Part shown: positions 27,369-39,902 of the stretch, one piece after another
How the letters are laid out: every line of letters starts with the position of its first letter
Numbering within the stretch: position 1 is the stretch's first letter
Assembly (NCBI RefSeq): GCF_041146795.1
Contig: NC_135167.1
Coordinates: 28,737,454-28,801,453 of the forward strand
DNA length: 64,000 nt
Origin: Maylandia zebra
Taxonomy: Eukaryota; Chordata; Actinopteri; Cichliformes; Cichlidae
Reading direction: 5' to 3'
Notes under the pieces: generated by a model
The model's input: only the letters and a program-made list of their open reading frames with translations
Databases searched by the model: none
What the model was told of the DNA's origin: nothing
Position numbers and translations under genes: made by a program

Positions 27369-30300
27369 TCATGAATCATCACAGGACAATACACAGTATA
27401 CTGGGTCATGGTAACTATGGTAGGTCTTCATGACTCCAGAATGGAGACATCGATCTGACTGAGAAATGAAAATTAGGTCAAGCAGTGTGTTCTTCTCTGT
27501 GGTAGGGGCAGTGATGACCTGTGCGTATCCCCTAGACTCAAACAGCTCCAGGATTGGTTTGTTTGCACTGGATAAAACATTCTCATTAAAATCACCACAA
27601 ACTATGATGGGATGACAGTCCATGATCTCCAATGAGTCTAATAGGCTTACCAGGTTTTTCAGGAATGGCCTCAGAGTGTAGTCTGGAGGTCTGTATACAA
27701 CTGCAATCAGAGCACTGACTGGTGCTTCAACCTTTAAAGCCAGAAATTCAAGGTCAGTTACATTATGGATGTACTGTTTTTCATGCACTTGAATGTCACT
27801 TTTCACATAAACAGCAACTCCACCACCACTTCTGTTTGCCATCTGGGGAAAGTTTGTGTAGGACAGGTGTCTGTTGCGTTTGAACAAATTGTAATTTTCC
27901 AAGTGGAGACTCTCTGCGACAAAAGAGCCCCGCAGGTGTGTTTCTGTTAGGCACAAAACATCTGCTAGACACAATTCATGGTGACTTTTGATGTCATTAA
28001 TGTGAGCTGGCAGTCCCTCTGTATTATGATGAACAATGGTGAAAACCTCTGACCTGCTCAGTGTTTGCCTCACGTGTAGAAGAGGCATCATGTCATCAAG
28101 GTTGGCTTGTCTCATGTTCTCAAGCGCTGCAGTGATTTCTGGGTTGGTGAATATTTTTTTCTCCTCCATATCAAGAAGATACAGTCCACTGAGAGACGTC
28201 ACTCTACTGACAGCTACGTAGGCCATGCCGGGCTCAAAAATGCTCTTAAGAGAGACAACAGCTGATGTAGTTGTCATACCCTGTACCTTATGTATTGTAC
28301 ATGCAAAGGCCAGCTTCACTGGGAACTGTCTTCGTACCACTCCTTTCTGCTTCAGATTCTCCTCTGCTCTCTCAATGTACACCATATCGTCTGCTGGTGT
28401 GCGGTTATTCTTTCCAGATGTCTCATTATCCATTTTAAGTCCAAGCTTGATGATGTGTTGGTCGTTTTCAGAGTGAACTACTCTAAGTAGTATTCCAAAA
28501 GCTCCATTAACCAAACCATTTTGTATGTCAATGTTTCTGGTGAGCATGACACGAGCTCCTTCTGCAACTTTCAGTGTGTCTGGTAACTCGTTTTTACCTC
28601 CTTTCAATGGTCTGTCTTGAAGTGCCATTCTGCCAGTTCTAGGATCTTTTCTATAATCATCTGCATGGATGTCAATGATATGAGTGTGGAGCAGAGCCAG
28701 TGTTGCAGAGTTGTGTGCATCCACTTCTTTATTAGTTGCAAAAATGTGCAACGCATCAGTTGGACAATGGGCTGGTTCAGTTATGGCCTGTAACAACAAA
28801 TCTCTATCTGCTTCGCAAAGCTCATCCAACTTTCCTTTCACACGAATTCTGTTCAGCATCTCTGCAAAGACAACATCATCTTTCTGACGCATAATCTCAG
28901 TCAGAGTGATCATCTGAAAATGCTCCCGCCACAGGTCGATCTCAGACGGGTCGTGCACACAGAGAGGTTTAGACTGTCGCACTGGGGGTAGCTGATAGAA
29001 GTCTCCGACAGCAATGACTGACATGCCTCCAAAGGGTCTCCGAGTCCCTTTGATCTGTTTGAGTCTTGCATCTACATATGCAAACAGATGTCTTGACACC
29101 ATAGACACTTCGTCAATGACGATTATTTCAGCATTCAAAAGTTCTGATCTGACTTCATCCAGCTGATTGCCAAGTCCCTGAATGGGAGGTTTTAAGCTTC
29201 TAGGCAGCTTGAGAAGAGAATGCAGTGTTGTTCCAGAAATGTTAAAAGCTGCAGTCCCAGTGAAAGCAGTTAACAGGACAGTGGGTTTTGATATGTCAAC
29301 GTCGTCTGCATATCTGGGCACTTTGCTCAGTATCTTAGATGCTTCTGAGTAGATGCATTTGATAAGATGTGATTTTCCTGTTCCAGCACCACCATTAATA
29401 TAAAAGAAAAACTGCTCTGGATTTAGAGCACAGACTCTTTTAATGCACCAGTCTCTAACTGCATAAAATATGCAGGCTTGCTTCTTGTTCAGATTCTGAA
29501 ACATCTGACGTAACAATGTGGGATCAATAGCAGGGGGTTCCCTGATGGCTCTGACTTCTGTTGAAGCATCAGCCTGACGGCTGTAGTCGGGCACATCTTC
29601 CTGTTCATTTTCATTGTCTCGCTCTCTTTCTTGTTCGACAAGTGGCAACCTTACGAGATCTGATTCAGGTGCCAGATTACACCATTCGTCAGTCACACCT
29701 CTGTTCTGCTCATATTCCTCAACAGCGCTCTCGATCTCCTCACTGTTTTTCTCATATTTTTCTCTGTTTCTTTTGACAATGTGTTGCACGTACTCAAGAT
29801 GGTCAGTACCTGGTAGCTGTACACAGCCAGCACCATAGAAAGCCTGATAGGTTGGCAACGATGGTGTTTTCAGTTCGTGGTCTGAACGATGAGGAAGGTA
29901 CAGTTTAAGCAGTCTTCCGTAATATTGCTCTGGATGTTTTTCTTGTGAGCAGCGGTGAAATCTGATGATAGCAGGCTTATTGTTTTTGCGCCTTTGCACA
30001 AACCCCATCTCATTGAGAAGGGGCAAAACATCTTTACCTTTTTTCTGTTGGCCATAGACAATCCTGCAAGTAGCAGCAAAGTCTGCCATGCACATCTCCT
30101 CATACTCTGGTGTTTCAGGTCTGGCTTTGTATTTGTCATTCAAAGATGTCATCCAAACATTGGAAGACTCAGGTGTTGTGTTGTCCAGAACTGACAGGGG
30201 ACGACTCATTTTCACAGGATTATCATCAGTTGGAATGAATATTACAGCACGTGAGCATTGCTTCATGTGAAGACCACATGCACGAGCAACACACTCCTGT

Positions 30301-33300
30301 GCACTGATCTCTCGCTTCTTTGAATATGCCTGCATGACGGCTCTCATTTCATCGCACTCATTTACACTGTCCTTATGGGAGTTCTCAATGACAGTTTTCA
30401 GGTACTCAGATAGCCCGCCCTCTTTTTTTGATATATATTTCATTAAATAATTTGCAGCACCAAAAGCATCTAAAACAAAGCTTATGTCGATATTACTGTT
30501 CCAGGCTTCAAGCAGATGTGGATTATAGCCGTTTATCCAAGAGTCTTTTGGATCACGCTTTAGTATGATCGTACTCCTCATGTTCATTTTATTCAGGTAT
30601 CTCTCATATTCTGCATGTGTCAACTTGCATCTTTCCAAGAGCTGCTCTAAACTCATGGAAGCAGTTTCAGGTTCATTCAGCAGCTGGTTCAGTGGTCTGA
30701 GCTTGTTCTTTGCCGTTTCTACTTCCAGTGCATCATCCTCACTGGGTCTTGTGATCATTGTCTCATTGCAGGGTGGTTTGGGAAAACCAAAACGGCACCC
30801 GGAGCTTAAACTCCTAAAGCACGTCTTTGTGTGGTTCTTACTGTGTTTTTGCACTTCTGTTACTTTTTTGTACAGTTCAGGTTGTTTATGTGGATCAGGC
30901 AGCTGAGCTGTGATGTATTTGTTTATAAAATCAAGAACAGTTTGCTCATCATCCTCCTCAAACACAGGAGCACCTTCTACCCACAGGAGGCAGTGTATGT
31001 GTGGGCTTCCTCTGTGCTGAAACTCAACTCTGTAAAAGTAGTCAATGACTTTGCCAAGTGGCTCTGCGGGAGATAAGAGTAAATCTCTGAATAATGCTTC
31101 AACTCTCTTGTCAAACATGCGCATTGTTGTGACAGGATTGCTTCTCAGGATGTCACACTTTGCTGACCAGTCGAGTCCTTCAAAATTCACTTGTTCACCT
31201 TGCTGCCTTGTTATTGCCTCGATCACTTCAGGCCAGCGCATTTCAGCAGCTGAAAATGTGCAAAAGAACGTGGGAGTTCCCAACTGTCTGATCATGGCAA
31301 AAAGATCTCTTGTTGTTTTCTCCCAATAGGCTGGGGTTCCTCTCAGAGGCTGCATGAATCTCACTGCATCTTTATTTCGCACCAGTTTCTCCACCTCATG
31401 TTTATCTTGTAACATGCCTGAGGTTATTTTTCTACCATCTCTGGTCAGAGGCTTTGCCTTCCTTAACTGTACTGTCATGCTGGATGTAGCCAAGTGTATT
31501 TCAGTCACAAACTGTGCAAAGAATAAATAGTTTGTGTCTTTGGCAAAACGATCATCAATGCAGAAAAGTCTTGATTTGAAATACCCACTGGGGGATACTT
31601 TGATCAGCCTTCTTTCATCAAGTGTGTTTTGGCCTGTAGGAAACTGCACAGGGAAGGCCATGGCCTCCAGTTTAGGTGTTTTGAAAAAACTTATTGGATT
31701 GTTTCTCTCTGCAGGAGCAACAGAGTAGATTCCTTCACTGAAACATAATATCTCCTCAGCCACATCAGGGGGCTGCAAACAGGACTCGAGTGCAAAACCA
31801 CCATTAGTCAGTCCATCTGCTTGCTCTGAATCATCTCTCATCTGTTCATGTGATTGTTCACCATCACAGGGTAACATGTCAATGTCCTGTTCATTTATAT
31901 TTTGTGCTTCACTCAGTGCATTTTTCTCACAGCTGTCAATTTCCATTAAATCAGCCTCATCATAATCGTCCTCATTCATGTTTTCATCATCATCATCATC
32001 TTCATCAGGAAGTGTTGGATCACACAGCTCAGCATCATCTCTGATGCTCACATCCTTATACTGTGGATGAATCTGCTTGAGTTTATGCAGTGCTTGCACA
32101 AGTTTAGACCAGCTTACAGTCTGAAACAGCTGATGACCTTTGTAAGACAAGCGTCTCTTCAATTTTATTCTCATTACCTGAGAATTAATTCTTAATCGAG
32201 GCAATGCTTCAACAGTTTCCTGTACCTCTGATGGGACACAGACCACATTTCCTCTAATTGCTCTTTGTCTGCCTTTGGGAAGAGGAATGATCTTGGCAAA
32301 TGGTATGCACTTGGCTATGAGATGTCTCTCCAGTATGTTGAGATCAGACAGTTCAGGTGGAGTATCAGCAAGATCCAGTTTATTGGCAACAGCAAGCGCT
32401 GGCATGGATCCATTTTTAAGATGATCGTGGCAGGTGTGACAAATCCACTCTCTCTTTCTCTCATCGGGAACATTGCACTGCTCATTTCTGCAGTTTTCAT
32501 CACAAACATGAACAAATCTTCCAGTCAAACATGTTGCAACCACATGTGGGTTTTTGACATACTTTGACCTTGTGCAGGGTCGCACTTGGTTTGGAAATGA
32601 AGCCTTGAAGCATACAGTACATGGGTATGATGGTCCAGCTTTGATTTGTGATTTGAACACAGATATGGCCTCGTTGATCACACTGTTGTCACTCTCTTGG
32701 GTTTGTCTGTTCACCCATCTGTATTTCCTTTTTATTTTCATTGCACATCTCATGTTGTGCATAATCCTGAATGCAAGATTACTTTGATACCTGTCTCGCA
32801 TTAGTTGTTTCATTAGTTGTCTGTGTCTTACTCTGAATGCGTTATCACGTGCATAACGCTGAGTCACTCGAGATCTCTGTCTCTCTCTGAATTCAGGGTT
32901 TTCTTGATACCTTTTAGTGATATAGTTTTTTTGTTTTTGTCTAAATTCAGCATTGTCACAGTAGCGTCTTTTAATATATTGTTGTTGTTTCTTTCTGAAT
33001 TCATCGTTCTCACAGTAGCGTCTTTTAATATATTGTTGTTGTTTCTTTCTAACTGTAGCATTCTCAGAAAAACGTTTTTTAACATATTGTTTTTGTTTCT
33101 TTCTGAATTCATCATTTTCACAGTAACGTCTTTTCATATACTGTTGTTGTTTTTGTCTAACTTCAGGATTGTTTTTATATGTCTCGCTTGTGCAAGATTT
33201 TTTCTTTTCTTTGTAATCTTTATTTGAAGCGTACTTTTGTTGTTCTTTCCTTTTTTGGTTTTCTTTTCTCTGGTTTCTGGGTTTCTCTGATGCCATTAAT

Positions 33301-34715
33301 CTTCTTTTCATTTTGTGCCTTTGTTGTTTATTAACTTTTTTCAGTTTTTGTAAAACTATATCAGAAAGGTCACAGGCAGCAACATTTGTTATGGCAGCAT
33401 TTGATTGACATGAAAAAGCATCACTTGATGGAAGGAAACTTAATTCACTGCATAGTTCTTCAGTTGGTATATTAGGAGGTTCATTCTGATCTTCATATGA
33501 TGTGAACTGAGTCACGTGGACTTCTTTTTGTTTCACCAGTGGCGTACAAATGGACATTTGACAAAAGATATTTTCAGTCGGATCAGTGGTTGTGTTTCTC
33601 CTTGGAGTAGAGGAGTTTGCTTCATCAACAGTTGTATCAGAGTGAGTAGGTGCCACAGCAGTGGCAGCTGTTGGTCTGCAGACTGTGTCTGTGATAGTAT
33701 CACTCAGGTTGACTGTGCTCATACTGTAGAACTGCACAGGCTTCAGTTCATAGTTACAAGAGGGTGATATCTCCATCATTTCATAAGAATCTTGGAGCCT
33801 CTTAATCATGTCACTGAGGAGTGTGAATTTCAGCATCACAGCTGTACCACGATTACGTGACTGTAGTAGTAGAGGAAGACCACTGGGTGTTCTGGAGTGT
33901 GGGTCAAAGAAACCATATTTGCCTGATGTGGATCTGAACACTGCGATACACAATCCACTCATAATCAGTAAGGCATACTGCACATCTGACAACAGGCAGC
34001 TCAGTCCTGCTTCTAAGCTGAGAAAGGTATCTACTGCCTCCTCTGGAGGTTCTTCAAATGTCCCATACCGGGAAGGCTGTGTCATGTCGACATCATACAT
34101 AGACCTGCGAGCATCAACTTTGTCTGGCAGCTCATCGGTTGCCAAATGAATATTTTTAGGAAATCTTTTCTTGGCCTCTTTGTACATCACATCACCTTTA
34201 TCCAAGACCAGATTTAGGTCAGCTGTAGTCATGTTTTCATTCTCATGAAGGAAAGCAAGAAATGTGAGTGAGTTACATGTGCACTGCTTGTTTCTGGAGT
34301 CTCCATATTTAGGATGAGCCTGGCTGCGAGATGCACAGACATGTATAACAGAGGGCTGGTTTTCAAGGTTCAGTCTTTCTGCATGAGATGGTCCTGCCAC
34401 ATCACTGTGACAGCCTCTTTTCAAAAAATCAGCATAACCCACCTGTGGGTCACATAACACCTCATGTTGTTCATTAAATTCATGCTGCAGTCCACTCTTT
34501 ACAGCATCAGCATAAGATACCTGTTGTACATGTGCAGGAACATGTTGACCTGCCTGTTTGACACTGTCAGAATTGGTCTTTGTAGACACACTGTCTTCTG
34601 CAGAGCTCTGAGGAAAATCAAACTCAGCTTGTTCACATGTTGGTACACTGTGAAACTCATGAAACTTTTTCCAGCGTTGTTTTGCAGCTTGTGACTTTTT
34701 CTGCTTCCTTGGCAT
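27369..34715 (-). CDS. Helentron-type Helitron protein 1 (protease-like, Rep, PIF1 helicase, AP-endonuclease-like)
   Basis: Single open frame of 2448 codons. I take the ATG at 34715 (MPRK...), because the two codons upstream begin with GTG and the paralogue also starts MPRK. Domains in order: a cysteine-protease-like domain at about 120-290 with Cys145, Asp271 and His273 ('FFDPHSR'); a Lys/Arg-rich region at about 465-665 with an 18-residue period; a Cys/His-rich region at about 697-860 ('PCTVC', 'ICHTCH'; DUF6570-like); an acidic stretch near 905-935; a Rep/HUH endonuclease at about 1040-1430 with 'HRGSPHIH' (HIH 1239-1241) and paired catalytic tyrosines Tyr1423/Tyr1427; a PIF1 helicase at about 1738-2185 with Walker A 'GGAGTGKS' at 1775-1782 and Walker B Asp-Glu at 1868-1869; and an EEP endonuclease at about 2226-2448 with 'LTETH' and 'GDFNEN' (2374-2379). 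Such proteins nick and transfer a strand for rolling-circle transposition in the nucleus. No frameshift or stop is seen, so it may be functional. Confidence 0.95.
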   Translation of the reverse strand: MPRKQKKSQAAKQRWKKFHEFHSVPTCEQAEFDFPQSSAEDSVSTKTNSDSVKQAGQHVPAHVQQVSYADAVKSGLQHEFNEQHEVLCDPQVGYADFLKRGCHSDVAGPSHAERLNLENQPSVIHVCASRSQAHPKYGDSRNKQCTCNSLTFLAFLHENENMTTADLNLVLDKGDVMYKEAKKRFPKNIHLATDELPDKVDARRSMYDVDMTQPSRYGTFEEPPEEAVDTFLSLEAGLSCLLSDVQYALLIMSGLCIAVFRSTSGKYGFFDPHSRTPSGLPLLLQSRNRGTAVMLKFTLLSDMIKRLQDSYEMMEISPSCNYELKPVQFYSMSTVNLSDTITDTVCRPTAATAVAPTHSDTTVDEANSSTPRRNTTTDPTENIFCQMSICTPLVKQKEVHVTQFTSYEDQNEPPNIPTEELCSELSFLPSSDAFSCQSNAAITNVAACDLSDIVLQKLKKVNKQQRHKMKRRLMASEKPRNQRKENQKRKEQQKYASNKDYKEKKKSCTSETYKNNPEVRQKQQQYMKRRYCENDEFRKKQKQYVKKRFSENATVRKKQQQYIKRRYCENDEFRKKQQQYIKRRYCDNAEFRQKQKNYITKRYQENPEFRERQRSRVTQRYARDNAFRVRHRQLMKQLMRDRYQSNLAFRIMHNMRCAMKIKRKYRWVNRQTQESDNSVINEAISVFKSQIKAGPSYPCTVCFKASFPNQVRPCTRSKYVKNPHVVATCLTGRFVHVCDENCRNEQCNVPDERKREWICHTCHDHLKNGSMPALAVANKLDLADTPPELSDLNILERHLIAKCIPFAKIIPLPKGRQRAIRGNVVCVPSEVQETVEALPRLRINSQVMRIKLKRRLSYKGHQLFQTVSWSKLVQALHKLKQIHPQYKDVSIRDDAELCDPTLPDEDDDDDENMNEDDYDEADLMEIDSCEKNALSEAQNINEQDIDMLPCDGEQSHEQMRDDSEQADGLTNGGFALESCLQPPDVAEEILCFSEGIYSVAPAERNNPISFFKTPKLEAMAFPVQFPTGQNTLDERRLIKVSPSGYFKSRLFCIDDRFAKDTNYLFFAQFVTEIHLATSSMTVQLRKAKPLTRDGRKITSGMLQDKHEVEKLVRNKDAVRFMQPLRGTPAYWEKTTRDLFAMIRQLGTPTFFCTFSAAEMRWPEVIEAITRQQGEQVNFEGLDWSAKCDILRSNPVTTMRMFDKRVEALFRDLLLSPAEPLGKVIDYFYRVEFQHRGSPHIHCLLWVEGAPVFEEDDEQTVLDFINKYITAQLPDPHKQPELYKKVTEVQKHSKNHTKTCFRSLSSGCRFGFPKPPCNETMITRPSEDDALEVETAKNKLRPLNQLLNEPETASMSLEQLLERCKLTHAEYERYLNKMNMRSTIILKRDPKDSWINGYNPHLLEAWNSNIDISFVLDAFGAANYLMKYISKKEGGLSEYLKTVIENSHKDSVNECDEMRAVMQAYSKKREISAQECVARACGLHMKQCSRAVIFIPTDDNPVKMSRPLSVLDNTTPESSNVWMTSLNDKYKARPETPEYEEMCMADFAATCRIVYGQQKKGKDVLPLLNEMGFVQRRKNNKPAIIRFHRCSQEKHPEQYYGRLLKLYLPHRSDHELKTPSLPTYQAFYGAGCVQLPGTDHLEYVQHIVKRNREKYEKNSEEIESAVEEYEQNRGVTDEWCNLAPESDLVRLPLVEQERERDNENEQEDVPDYSRQADASTEVRAIREPPAIDPTLLRQMFQNLNKKQACIFYAVRDWCIKRVCALNPEQFFFYINGGAGTGKSHLIKCIYSEASKILSKVPRYADDVDISKPTVLLTAFTGTAAFNISGTTLHSLLKLPRSLKPPIQGLGNQLDEVRSELLNAEIIVIDEVSMVSRHLFAYVDARLKQIKGTRRPFGGMSVIAVGDFYQLPPVRQSKPLCVHDPSEIDLWREHFQMITLTEIMRQKDDVVFAEMLNRIRVKGKLDELCEADRDLLLQAITEPAHCPTDALHIFATNKEVDAHNSATLALLHTHIIDIHADDYRKDPRTGRMALQDRPLKGGKNELPDTLKVAEGARVMLTRNIDIQNGLVNGAFGILLRVVHSENDQHIIKLGLKMDNETSGKNNRTPADDMVYIERAEENLKQKGVVRRQFPVKLAFACTIHKVQGMTTTSAVVSLKSIFEPGMAYVAVSRVTSLSGLYLLDMEEKKIFTNPEITAALENMRQANLDDMMPLLHVRQTLSRSEVFTIVHHNTEGLPAHINDIKSHHELCLADVLCLTETHLRGSFVAESLHLENYNLFKRNRHLSYTNFPQMANRSGGGVAVYVKSDIQVHEKQYIHNVTDLEFLALKVEAPVSALIAVVYRPPDYTLRPFLKNLVSLLDSLEIMDCHPIIVCGDFNENVLSSANKPILELFESRGYAQVITAPTTEKNTLLDLIFISQSDRCLHSGVMKTYHSYHDPVYCVLSCDDS

Positions 34716-34862
34716 TTTCACACACCTGCAAGTGTTTCTTAGTCTTTAGAAAAATTGTTCACAAGATAAGAGTGGCACACACCAGGAGATGTTGTCTTTG
34801 TTTTTATATTTCAGTTTTTATTTGTCTTAAACAGTTGTCTTTCGTTTGACAGTTTGTTCTTC
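34716..34862 (-). promoter_or_regulatory. 5' flank of Helitron gene 1, possible splice acceptor
   Basis: Reading the minus strand, 'aaacacttgcag' ends about a dozen bases before the MPRK start codon and could be a 3' splice site of a 5'-UTR intron. This is weak evidence; no TATA box or other promoter element is convincing. Confidence 0.25.
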
Positions 34863-35400
34863 AGTTGAGAGAATATTATGCACTCTCTTTATTGGCTTGG
34901 CATTTTTCAGCAGCAAGCCAAGAGTGAAAAACAGGTAGAGAGAAAATTTAGAAGAGAGAACAGGCAGAGCAGGAGAGACACGGCTGGGAAATCACAATCA
35001 AACCGTGAATTAGTTTTCTTTGTTTGTTCAGTTTGTTCTCAGGTAGAGGCAATATATGCACTCTTTATTGCTTTAATGGCTTGGCGTTTTTCAGCAGCAA
35101 GCCAAGAGTGAAAAACAGGTAGAGAGAAAATTTAGCAGTGAGAACAGACAGAGCAGGAGAGACACGGCTTTAAATCAAACCGCAGATTTTTCTTTGTTTG
35201 TTCAGTTTGTTCATAGGTTGAGGCAAAATATGCACTCTTTATTGCTTTGTTGGCTTGGCGTTTTTCAGCAGCAAGCCAAGAGTGAAAAACAGGTAGAGAG
35301 AAAATTTAGCAGAGAGAACAGACAGAGCAGGAGAGACACGGCTTTAAATCAAACCGCAAAAGGATTGTTGGTTTGGCAAAATTTCTCACAAACCACAGAG
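34863..35400. repeat. Tandem repeat of about 175 bp, three copies
   Basis: Copies start near 34863, 35041 and 35215 and share 'tttttcagcagcaagccaag' and 'gcaggagagacacggct'. A decayed fourth copy continues to about 35400. It lies immediately upstream of Helitron gene 1 and is probably part of its 5' region. Short frames through it are not genes. Confidence 0.9.
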
Positions 35401-36196
35401 TGAAATACAGATGGAAAGAAGGCAGAGACAATAGGTGGAGCAGGACAGAGGATAGAGGGGTTGGGGGGTTGGGATGTGAGAGAGAAGACTGGAGATCTGG
35501 TCCTTGTTCTTCTTCTTCTACACACTCTGAACAAAAAACAAGAAAAAATAATAATTTTATTAAAATTATATCACATGGTAATTGTATGAACTAAATGTGA
35601 CTACTGCAAAAGGACAAAACAAATATTCAAGCTAAACTGTTGTCGGCTGCCATGTGCAAAAAGTTGCATAATTGGGCACTTTTTAAAATAATAAATATTT
35701 AATTAAATTCAGCAATAATATTTTTAAATACAAATATGATTGAGTGAATCATTAATTAATCACATGTAGTATGACTACAAAAATGTACGAAAAAAATATT
35801 TTAGCCCAATTGTTAAGCTGCACTTATGTGTATTTATTATAAAATTGTGTTTAAAAGGTCTAGCACAAAGTTTGAACCCATCACTTTACAGCTTATATTA
35901 GTCATATTATTTTTTTATTTTGGTCTACTTCTCTTACAGTATGTGCACACCTACCAGGCAAAGCACAGTGTCAGTCAGGTTCCTGAAAGAAACGAGAAAT
36001 AATACGTTAGTTGTCTGTACAGTGTTATCAGACTAACAGAAATACAAAGCCCACACGACATGATACACTGAACTTCTAGTCAGCAGGGTAATTATAGAGT
36101 AATATAGCACACCAACTGATACAGCAGTCATTTTACAATTCAAACTAATTAACTGAAGTATTGCCACTTATGTAAGGCTACTGTTAGACTGTTACT
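35401..36196. other. Unassigned AT-rich spacer
   Basis: No recognised feature. A purine-rich stretch at 35400-35500 follows the tandem repeat, and the rest is AT-rich. The right-hand terminus of Helitron 1 may lie here but cannot be placed. Confidence 0.35.
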
Positions 36197-36376
36197 AGCC
36201 TTAGCATTGCTGCTAGCGCTAGCATTCCGGCTAGCATTAGCACTTCAGTTAGTGTTAGCATTGCAGCTAGCGTTAGCATTGCAGCTAGCGTTAGCATTGC
36301 AGCTAGCATTAGCATTGCAGCTAGCGTTAGCATTGCAGCTAGCGTTAGCAATGCTGCTAGCGCTAGCACTCTTACT
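36197..36376. repeat. 18-bp minisatellite (gctagcgttagcattgca)
   Basis: About nine to ten imperfect copies of 'gctagcgttagcattgca', rich in the palindrome GCTAGC. The pattern is common in teleost genomes. It gives leucine/alanine-rich spurious frames in both directions. Confidence 0.95.
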
Positions 36377-36484
36377 GTTAAAACTGAGCCACAATGGCAA
36401 TAATAAAGCTAATTTCTTACTTTTGTCTCACTGACCGGCAAGAAATATCACAGGAATATTATTTTTGTCAGTTAACAACTGCTA

Positions 36485-36562
36485 AGGCTAGTGTTAGCAC
36501 TATAGCTAGCGTTAGCATTGTTGCTAGCATTAGCATTGAAGCTAGCGTTAGCACTGCTGCTA
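36485..36562. repeat. Second block of the 18-bp minisatellite
   Basis: Four further degenerate copies of the same 'gctagcgttagc' unit, about 110 bp beyond the main block. Confidence 0.9.
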
Positions 36563-37397
36563 ACAGCAAAACGTAATAAACGTATATAAATGATAGCGAA
36601 GGTTATTCTTTTTTCTTTCTTTCTTCTTTGAATTGTTTTTAACTCTGTTGGACTTGATATGTGAGTTTAAATGTCAAACATGTATTTTTTCCATCATAAA
36701 AATAAAACACTGCAGTACTGAGTGTACTGTACTTACCACAGCAGAGAGCAAAGCGGAATGACGACAGTTGGTCCAGTGATAGGTTAAAAACAGATGAGGC
36801 GTTCAGGTGGTGCTTGGAAATTTGATCATCAGTTTGAACAGCAATAATGAGCATATACATGTCTGTGTGTTGGTCTCTGTGTGTGACAGACATAGAGAGA
36901 TAGAGGGAAAAAATACACTATACTAGTGTAAAAATTGGTCCTTTTTGCCCAAGTATAAGCGAATGAGTGACATACAGAAAAACAGGGCAACTGGCATTAA
37001 ATGAGCAAATAAAAAGTATTAAATCTTGAACTGTTTTGTGGGTTTTATTTTAAGACTACTTTGAGTGTATTCGTGGGGAGATAAACTATACAGACTATAA
37101 ACAGAGACATTAAATGAGATTAGGTTAGTTAAACGTTAGTTAAAAGGTGGGAAAATTAACTACAGACCGATAGATGCTGAGAGCTTTAATTATCCAGTCA
37201 GTTGATGATTTTGAAATCATCAACTGACTCCAACTGCCCAGATCTGAAAAACCTTTGTGCCAATCACAATGCTCTACTTAGTTGGCATATACTAACTAGT
37301 GACAAACTATTAATCTGTGGCAAAACCCTGTCAAATCTGTCTTATTGTACTTTTGAAAAAGTTAATCTTACTACAATCTAACATTTTTAGGTTTAAC
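36563..37397. other. Unassigned AT-rich spacer before array 2
   Basis: No gene seen. Contains the perfect palindrome at 37196-37229. Confidence 0.4.
37196..37229. repeat. Perfect 16-bp inverted repeat with 2-nt loop
   Basis: Arms 37196-37211 and 37214-37229 are exactly complementary, around 'tg'. Confidence 0.9.
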
Positions 37398-38392
37398 CTT
37401 GGCAGAGTGAGAGAGAGCTCGTTAAGCAGGCAGGTGTGAGCCTGGTTGCTATAGTGACAATGGCTCCATACACACGACACAGACATGCACCTCACTTTTG
37501 CTGCTTAAAATGAACAGAAAAGTCAGGCCGAAACAAATCGTTCCCAAATGAAAAGTAAAAGTCGTATTGACAAAATTCTTTCACCGTGAGCGACAGCAGC
37601 TTCTAGTCTACTGAATTCTCAGTTTTCATGCCTGTGGAGTTTATTATATGGACGTGGTGACAGTGGAAAGACACCATACTCTTCTGATTTTCAAACGAAC
37701 CTTCTGAGCCCTTTTAACATTAGAGTCTATGGAAGAGTTGGAGGGAGGAGGCTGCGCATTGGTGACATTTATGAAAGAACCATAACACCTAGTACAATAG
37801 TAAACACATTGGATGAAAGAGGACAGCGATGGCTACGTTTTGAGGGTAAAATCATACCTGTAGAGCAAACGCTGTGGACACAGCAGCAGTTTTAAAAAAG
37901 ATTTTAAGATTAATTTTTTTGCTCCTCTCACTCTAGCAGTTGAGCTGTCTCACTCTAGCCCCAACATTCCGTCCCATACACACCCATTATAAACTCTGAA
38001 ACGGGTGAAAAAACATCATGAAACTTAAACTGGAACTGAAGAAAAAGTATAATAGATATTGAAAAGATAAATACAAGTTGAATAGTTGAATGTCTTGTCT
38101 TCGTTTTAAAGTTTGAATGGTGGCTCTATGTCAATGTATGTGGAAGTAGTAAGAGTTTAAAAATGAGTAAATTGAATGAGAATTTGAAGGGTCTCCCCAT
38201 TGAAATACATGGGAAATTTTTGTTGAATAAAGTTGAATAAAATTAAAAATATAAATGTTAAAAATGAGAAAAATAGAAGCAGTGTTGTCCAAAAGAATAG
38301 GAATCTAACGGTGTTTGAATGGTTTTTCTAAGTTGAACGGTTTTGAAGGAGTAGGATTACAAAAAACGTACGGAATAGATAAAATATAATAA
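37398..38392 (+). repeat. Family A unit V0, 5'-truncated (start of array 2)
   Basis: Similarity to the A unit begins abruptly inside it ('ttggcagagtgagag'), so roughly the first 500 bp are missing. The plus frame (37599-37895) starts with GCT instead of ATG. No hairpin cassette. Confidence 0.9.
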
Positions 38393-39902
38393 CTAGAAAG
38401 TGCATTTTCTGAAGAAACTGCAGTGTGAATGCTTGAATCTGAATGTATGCACTGAAATGAATTAATTGCTGAATTTTGAGTTAAAACTATTGAATGAGAT
38501 TAAAAAAAAACAAAAAAAAAAAACGAATTTAACCTGAAAACAAAGGTGCTGAACTGCTAAAAGCTGAAGGTTACACAGAAGCAGAAGTTGGAAAAAAGCT
38601 GAAAATGTTTTAAATGTAAATTAGAAAAATCTAAGAAATGAGAAAAGAAATTTAGACTAAGAAAAACAAAAAACAAAACATCTGAAAGAATATTAAAAGT
38701 TCATATTCTTTGAATCACTAAATGACTCAAATGTGATCCCTCCACTTTGATCCACACAGTTTAAAAACTTTAAAAGTCTGAGCTTTGAAAGGCACGGTGT
38801 TGGAAAGACAACAACGATGGCGACGTTTTGAGGGTAAAATGATGGCTTTAACACTGTGGACACAGCAGCAGTTGAAAGAGAAGTGTTTAAGATGAATTTT
38901 GGCAGAGTGGCAGGCAGAGCTCGTTAAGCAGGCAGGTGTGAGCCTGGTTGCTATAGTGACCGCACCCAATGGCTCCATACACACGGACACAGACATGCAC
39001 TTCACTTTTGCTGCTTAAAATGAACAGAAAAGTCAGGCCGAAACAAATCGCTCCCAAATGAAAAGTAAAAGTCGTATTGACAAAATTCTTTCACCGTGAG
39101 CGACAGCAATGTCTAGTCTACCTAATTCTCAGTTTTCATGCCTGTGGAGCTTATTATATGGACGTGGTGACAGTAGAAAGACACCATGCTCTTCTGATTT
39201 TCAAACGAACCTTCTGAGCCATTTTAACATTAGAGTCTATGGAAGAGTTGGAGGGAGGAGGCTGTGCATTGGTGACATTTATGAAAGAACCATAACACCT
39301 AGTACAATAGTAAACACATTGGATGAAAGAGGACAGCCATGGCTACGTTTTGAGGGTAAAATCATACCTGTAGAGCAAACGCTGCGGACACAGCAGCAGT
39401 TTTAAAAAAGATTTTAAGATTAATTTTTTTGCTCCTCTCACTCTAGCAGTTGAGCTGCCTCTCTCTAGCCCCAACATTCCGTCCCATACACACCCATTAT
39501 AAACTCTGAAACGGGTGAAAAAACATCATGAAACTTAAACTGGAACTGAAGAAAAAGTATAATAGATATTGAAAAGATAAATACAAGTTGAATAGTTGAA
39601 TGTCTTGTCTTCGTTTTAAAGTTTGAATGGTGGCTCTATGTCAACGTATGTGGAAGTAGTAGGAGTTTAAAAATGAGTAAGTTGAATGAGAATTTGAAGG
39701 GTCTCCCCATTGAAATACATGGGAAATTTTTGTTGAATAAAGTTGAATAAAATTAAAAATATAAATGTTAAAAATGAGAAAAGTAGAAGCAGTCATGTCC
39801 AAAAGAATAGGAATCTAATGGTGTTTGAATGGTTTTTCTAAGTTGAACGGTTTTGAAGGAGTAGGAGTACAAAAAACGTACGGAATAGATAAAATATAAT
39901 AA
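38393..39902 (+). repeat. Family A unit V1
   Basis: Subtype 'cgacgttttgag', no hairpin cassette. A small insertion near 38660-38680 ('gaaaaacaaaaaacaaaac'). Plus frame 39109-39405. Confidence 0.9.

Noticed and set aside
32817-33227. 136-codon plus-strand frame rich in Phe/Leu
   Set aside because: It is the antisense shadow of the basic 18-residue repeats of Helitron protein 1.
27369-34715. Host PIF1 helicase gene
   Set aside because: The helicase is fused to a Rep HUH endonuclease and an EEP domain in one intronless frame, which marks a Helitron.
27369-34715. An integrated herpesvirus, suggested by the C76-like domain
   Set aside because: No capsid, polymerase or other viral gene is present; only this single domain is virus-like and it sits within a Helitron protein.
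36184-36434. Leucine/alanine-rich frames on both strands
   Set aside because: They are translations of the 18-bp minisatellite.
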